DNA of 64,000 bases, from assembly GCF_016741935.1 (NCBI RefSeq), contig NZ_JAERRG010000031.1, forward strand, positions 1 through 64,000, read 5' to 3'. The stretch comes from Streptomyces endocoffeicus. GTDB taxonomy: Bacteria > Actinomycetota > Actinomycetes > Streptomycetales > Streptomycetaceae. This document shows, one piece after another, positions 61,661-64,000 of this stretch. The notes beneath the pieces were generated by a model that was not told the origin of the DNA, ran no database searches, and worked only from the letters and a program-made list of their open reading frames with translations. The first letter of the stretch is position 1, and every line of letters begins with the position of its first letter. The translations under genes were made by a program, and so were the position numbers.

Positions 61661-63541
61661 GTGTCCTCAATGCCGGTCGGCGGTCTGGTTCCTCAGGCCG
61701 TCGACGATCCCGCGGAACTCGTCGTCCGCAACGCGAAAATCCACACCGGAGACCCGAACCGCCCGCACGCGGGGGCGATGGCGATCCGCAACGGTGTGAT
61801 CACGGTCGTCGGCGACGACAAGGACGTGGCCCCGCACGTCGGTTCGGCCACCAAGGTGGTCGACGCGCTCGGCAGACGGGTGGTCCCGGGCCTCAACGAC
61901 GCCCATCTGCACGTGATCCGCGGCGGGCTCAACTACGTACTGGAGCTGCGCTGGGACGGGGTGCCCACGCTGCGGCAGGGCCTGGCGATGCTGCGCGAGC
62001 AGGCCGCGCGTACCCCCAAGGGTCAGTGGGTGCGGGTGGTGGGCGGCTGGTCGGCCGAGCAGTTCGCCGAACGGCGGCTGCCGACCGTCGCCGAGCTGAA
62101 CGCGGCCGCCCCGGACACCCCGGTATTCGTCCTGCACCTGTACCAGTCGGCCGTCCTCAACCGGGCGGCGCTGAAGGCCGCCGGATTCGACAAGAACACC
62201 CCCGACCCGAGGGGCGGCCAGATCGTGCGTGGCCGGGACGGGGAACCGACGGGCATGCTGCTGGCCGCGCCCAGCGCCCTCATCCTCTATTCGACGCTGG
62301 CCAAGGCACCGATACTGGACCAGGAGCACCGGAAGTCCTCGACCCGGCACTTCCTGCGCGAGCTGAACCGGTTCGGGCTGACGTCCGCGATCGACGCGGC
62401 CGGCGGCTTCCAGAACTTCCCCGAGAACTACGGCACCGTCATCGAACTGGCCGAGGCCGGTGAGCTGTCGCTGCGCATCGCCTATCACCTCTTCCCGCAG
62501 ACCGCGGGCCAGGAGGTGGCCGACCTCAGCCGCTGGATCGAGATGGCGGACTACGGGGACGGCGACGAATGGCTGCGTCTGAACGGCGCGGGCGAGAACC
62601 TCACCTGGGCGGCCGCCGACTTCGAGAACTTCAACCAGCCGCGTCCCGAACCCGACGACTACGAGCCGGAGTTCGAGAAGGCGGTGCGTCTTCTCATGGA
62701 GAACGGCTGGGGATTCCGGCTGCACGCCACCTACGACGAGACCATCCGCCGGGATCTCGCGGTCTTCGAGAAGCTGGCCGCCGAGGGCCTCTTCCCGGCC
62801 GGGAACCGATGGTTGTTCGACCACGGGGAGACCGTGTCGGCGGAGAGCCTCGACCGCGTGACCGCGCTCGGCGGTGCGATGTCCGTGCAGAACCGGCTGT
62901 CCTTCCAGGGCGAGGCATTCCTGCGCCGCTACGGTCCCGGTGCCGCCGCCGACGCCCCGCCCATCCGGGAGATGCTGGAGCGCGGGCTGACCGTGGCCGC
63001 CGGCACCGACGCCACCCGGGTCTCCACCTACAACCCATGGGTCGCCCTGCACTGGCTGATCAGCGGGCGCAACGCCGGTGACCTCGTGCTCCGCCCCCGG
63101 TCCAACCGTGTCGACCGGCAGACAGCACTGCGCATGTTCACCCGGGCCGGCGCCGAACTGACGGGTGAGGAGGGGGTCAAGGGCATCCTGCGCCCGGGCT
63201 TCTTCGCGGACCTCGCGATCCTCTCGGACGACTACTTCACCGTGCCCGAGCCGGAGATCGCCCACATCGAGTCGCTGCTCACGGTCACCGGCGGCCGGAT
63301 CGTCTACGCCGCCGGCGAGTACGAGGGCCTCGACGAAGAGCTGCCGGCCATCACCCCCGGCTGGAGCCCGGTGGCGCACTTCGGCGGCTACCAGGCGGCC
63401 CCGCGCGGACCGGCGGGCGTACGCCAGGCGGAGGCGCTGGGCGAGGCCGTCGCCGAGTCCGGGCTGCACCGGGCTTGGCGGGTCCGGCGCGGCCTGATCC
63501 CGGACGGCGCCGCCACGCCGCCCGACCCCTGCTTCCTCTGA
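61661..63541 (+). CDS. YtcJ-type amidohydrolase (Amidohydro_3)
   Basis: A 626-residue metal-dependent hydrolase of the NfdA/YtcJ group, whose members hydrolyse N-substituted formamides or amides. The metal HxH is GLNDAHLHVIRGG, further ligands are in FRLHATYDET, WLFDHGETVS and the C-terminal AAGTDATRV Asp. The chain is about 80 residues longer than YtcJ, with an extended C-terminal region (AHFGGYQAAPRGPAGVRQAE). GTG 61661 follows GGAGGGGGTCCCGC, and the homologous start VSSMPVGG fits. The isochorismatase-like gene follows 85 bp later, probably in one operon. Cytoplasmic. Confidence 0.9.
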   Translation: MSSMPVGGLVPQAVDDPAELVVRNAKIHTGDPNRPHAGAMAIRNGVITVVGDDKDVAPHVGSATKVVDALGRRVVPGLNDAHLHVIRGGLNYVLELRWDGVPTLRQGLAMLREQAARTPKGQWVRVVGGWSAEQFAERRLPTVAELNAAAPDTPVFVLHLYQSAVLNRAALKAAGFDKNTPDPRGGQIVRGRDGEPTGMLLAAPSALILYSTLAKAPILDQEHRKSSTRHFLRELNRFGLTSAIDAAGGFQNFPENYGTVIELAEAGELSLRIAYHLFPQTAGQEVADLSRWIEMADYGDGDEWLRLNGAGENLTWAAADFENFNQPRPEPDDYEPEFEKAVRLLMENGWGFRLHATYDETIRRDLAVFEKLAAEGLFPAGNRWLFDHGETVSAESLDRVTALGGAMSVQNRLSFQGEAFLRRYGPGAAADAPPIREMLERGLTVAAGTDATRVSTYNPWVALHWLISGRNAGDLVLRPRSNRVDRQTALRMFTRAGAELTGEEGVKGILRPGFFADLAILSDDYFTVPEPEIAHIESLLTVTGGRIVYAAGEYEGLDEELPAITPGWSPVAHFGGYQAAPRGPAGVRQAEALGEAVAESGLHRAWRVRRGLIPDGAATPPDPCFL

Positions 63542-63626
63542 GACTCCCGGACGAAGGACGGCACGTGCGCCTCCTCCCTCCGGGGCACCATCCCACCCTT
63601 GTTCGCTGAGAAAGGTTCTTCGTCAT

Positions 63627-64000
63627 GGTCGACATCGCCCGGGCAACCGCTGCTCCCAGCCCCGATCTGCTGACCCCCGACAACTGCGCCGTGCTGTTCG
63701 TGGACCACCAGCCGCAGATGTTCTTCGGCACCGCCAGCGGCGACCGCACCGCGATCGTCAACTCCACCCTGGGTCTGGCCAAGGCCGCCAAGGCGTTCGA
63801 CGTGCCGGTCGTGCTGAGCACCGTGGCCGCCGAGTCCTTCTCCGGCCCGATCCTGCCGCAGCTCGCGGGCGTCTTCCCCGGCCAGAAGATCGTCGACCGC
63901 ACCTCGATGAACGCCTGGGAGGACGCGCCGTTCGTCGAGGCGGTCAAGGCGACCGGTCGCGAGAAGCTCGTCATCGCCGGTCTGTGGACCGAGGTGTGCG
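63627..64000 (+). CDS. Isochorismatase-like cysteine hydrolase, 3' end outside window
   Basis: The first 124 codons of a cysteine hydrolase. CAVLFVDHQPQMFFG carries the catalytic Asp, the Lys of the triad is expected in FPGQKIVDRT, and the frame ends at the window edge in LVIAGLWTEVC, the nucleophile Cys. AGAAAGGTTCTTCGTC precedes the ATG. This subfamily (YcaC-like) hydrolyses amides or related N-acyl compounds. Behind the YtcJ-type amidohydrolase it may act on the released product. Confidence 0.9.

Overview
The window is high-GC DNA with dense codon-biased ORFs, GTG/TTG as well as ATG starts and many ATGA stop/start overlaps. Its gene families (MbtH, large NRPS, DUF1707, DUF6247-like, SbtR-like TetR, several actinobacterial transposase types) are typical of Streptomyces or a close relative. 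The many transposase fragments, internally deleted genes and small accessory operons suggest a variable chromosome arm or large plasmid rather than core genome. This placement is inferred from the sequence alone.

Layout. 1-3 kb: insertion-sequence graveyard (frameshifted IS701-type element, IS630, ISL3 and IS5 remnants) with one GNAT gene. 3-13.6 kb: a peptide-utilisation locus, with a VanX-type dipeptidase, a coupled oligopeptide ABC transporter plus S9 peptidase, a divergent TetR regulator and an M20 peptidase. 13.7-16.4 kb: two decayed genes, an SDR, a truncated PEBP protein and a DJ-1/PfpI protein. 16.5-19 kb: an IS110-family transposase split into two opposed halves, a repeat family and a block of degenerate tandem repeats. 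19.1-24.7 kb: LysR regulator divergent from three consecutive RraA/HMG-aldolase-like genes, an internally deleted aminotransferase, an alpha/beta hydrolase and a broken amidohydrolase. 24.9-28.7 kb: DUF1707 protein, LRR protein, a possible toxin/antitoxin-like pair and remnants.

28.8-43.3 kb holds the main feature, a compact minus-strand biosynthetic cluster: a 3,850-residue trimodular NRPS (C-A-T-E-C-A-T-C-A-T-TE), an adenylate-forming ligase with an extra C-terminal domain, a cupin-like protein and MbtH. The ligase probably activates an acyl or aryl starter for the first condensation domain, MbtH supports adenylation, and the TE releases a predicted N-capped tripeptide whose first residue is epimerised. 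I do not recognise the product.

43.3-64 kb: NRPS upstream region with repeats; a GlxA-type regulator divergent from a cyanamide-hydratase-like HD gene and RidA; a BKACE catabolic locus (MFS, acyl-CoA ligase, BKACE, AraC regulator, TauD dioxygenase); a stretch with GNAT, TetR operon and MerR/oxidoreductase operon lying between two remnants of the same transposase type; then an HSL-type esterase divergent from a YtcJ-type amidohydrolase and an isochorismatase-like gene cut by the window edge.
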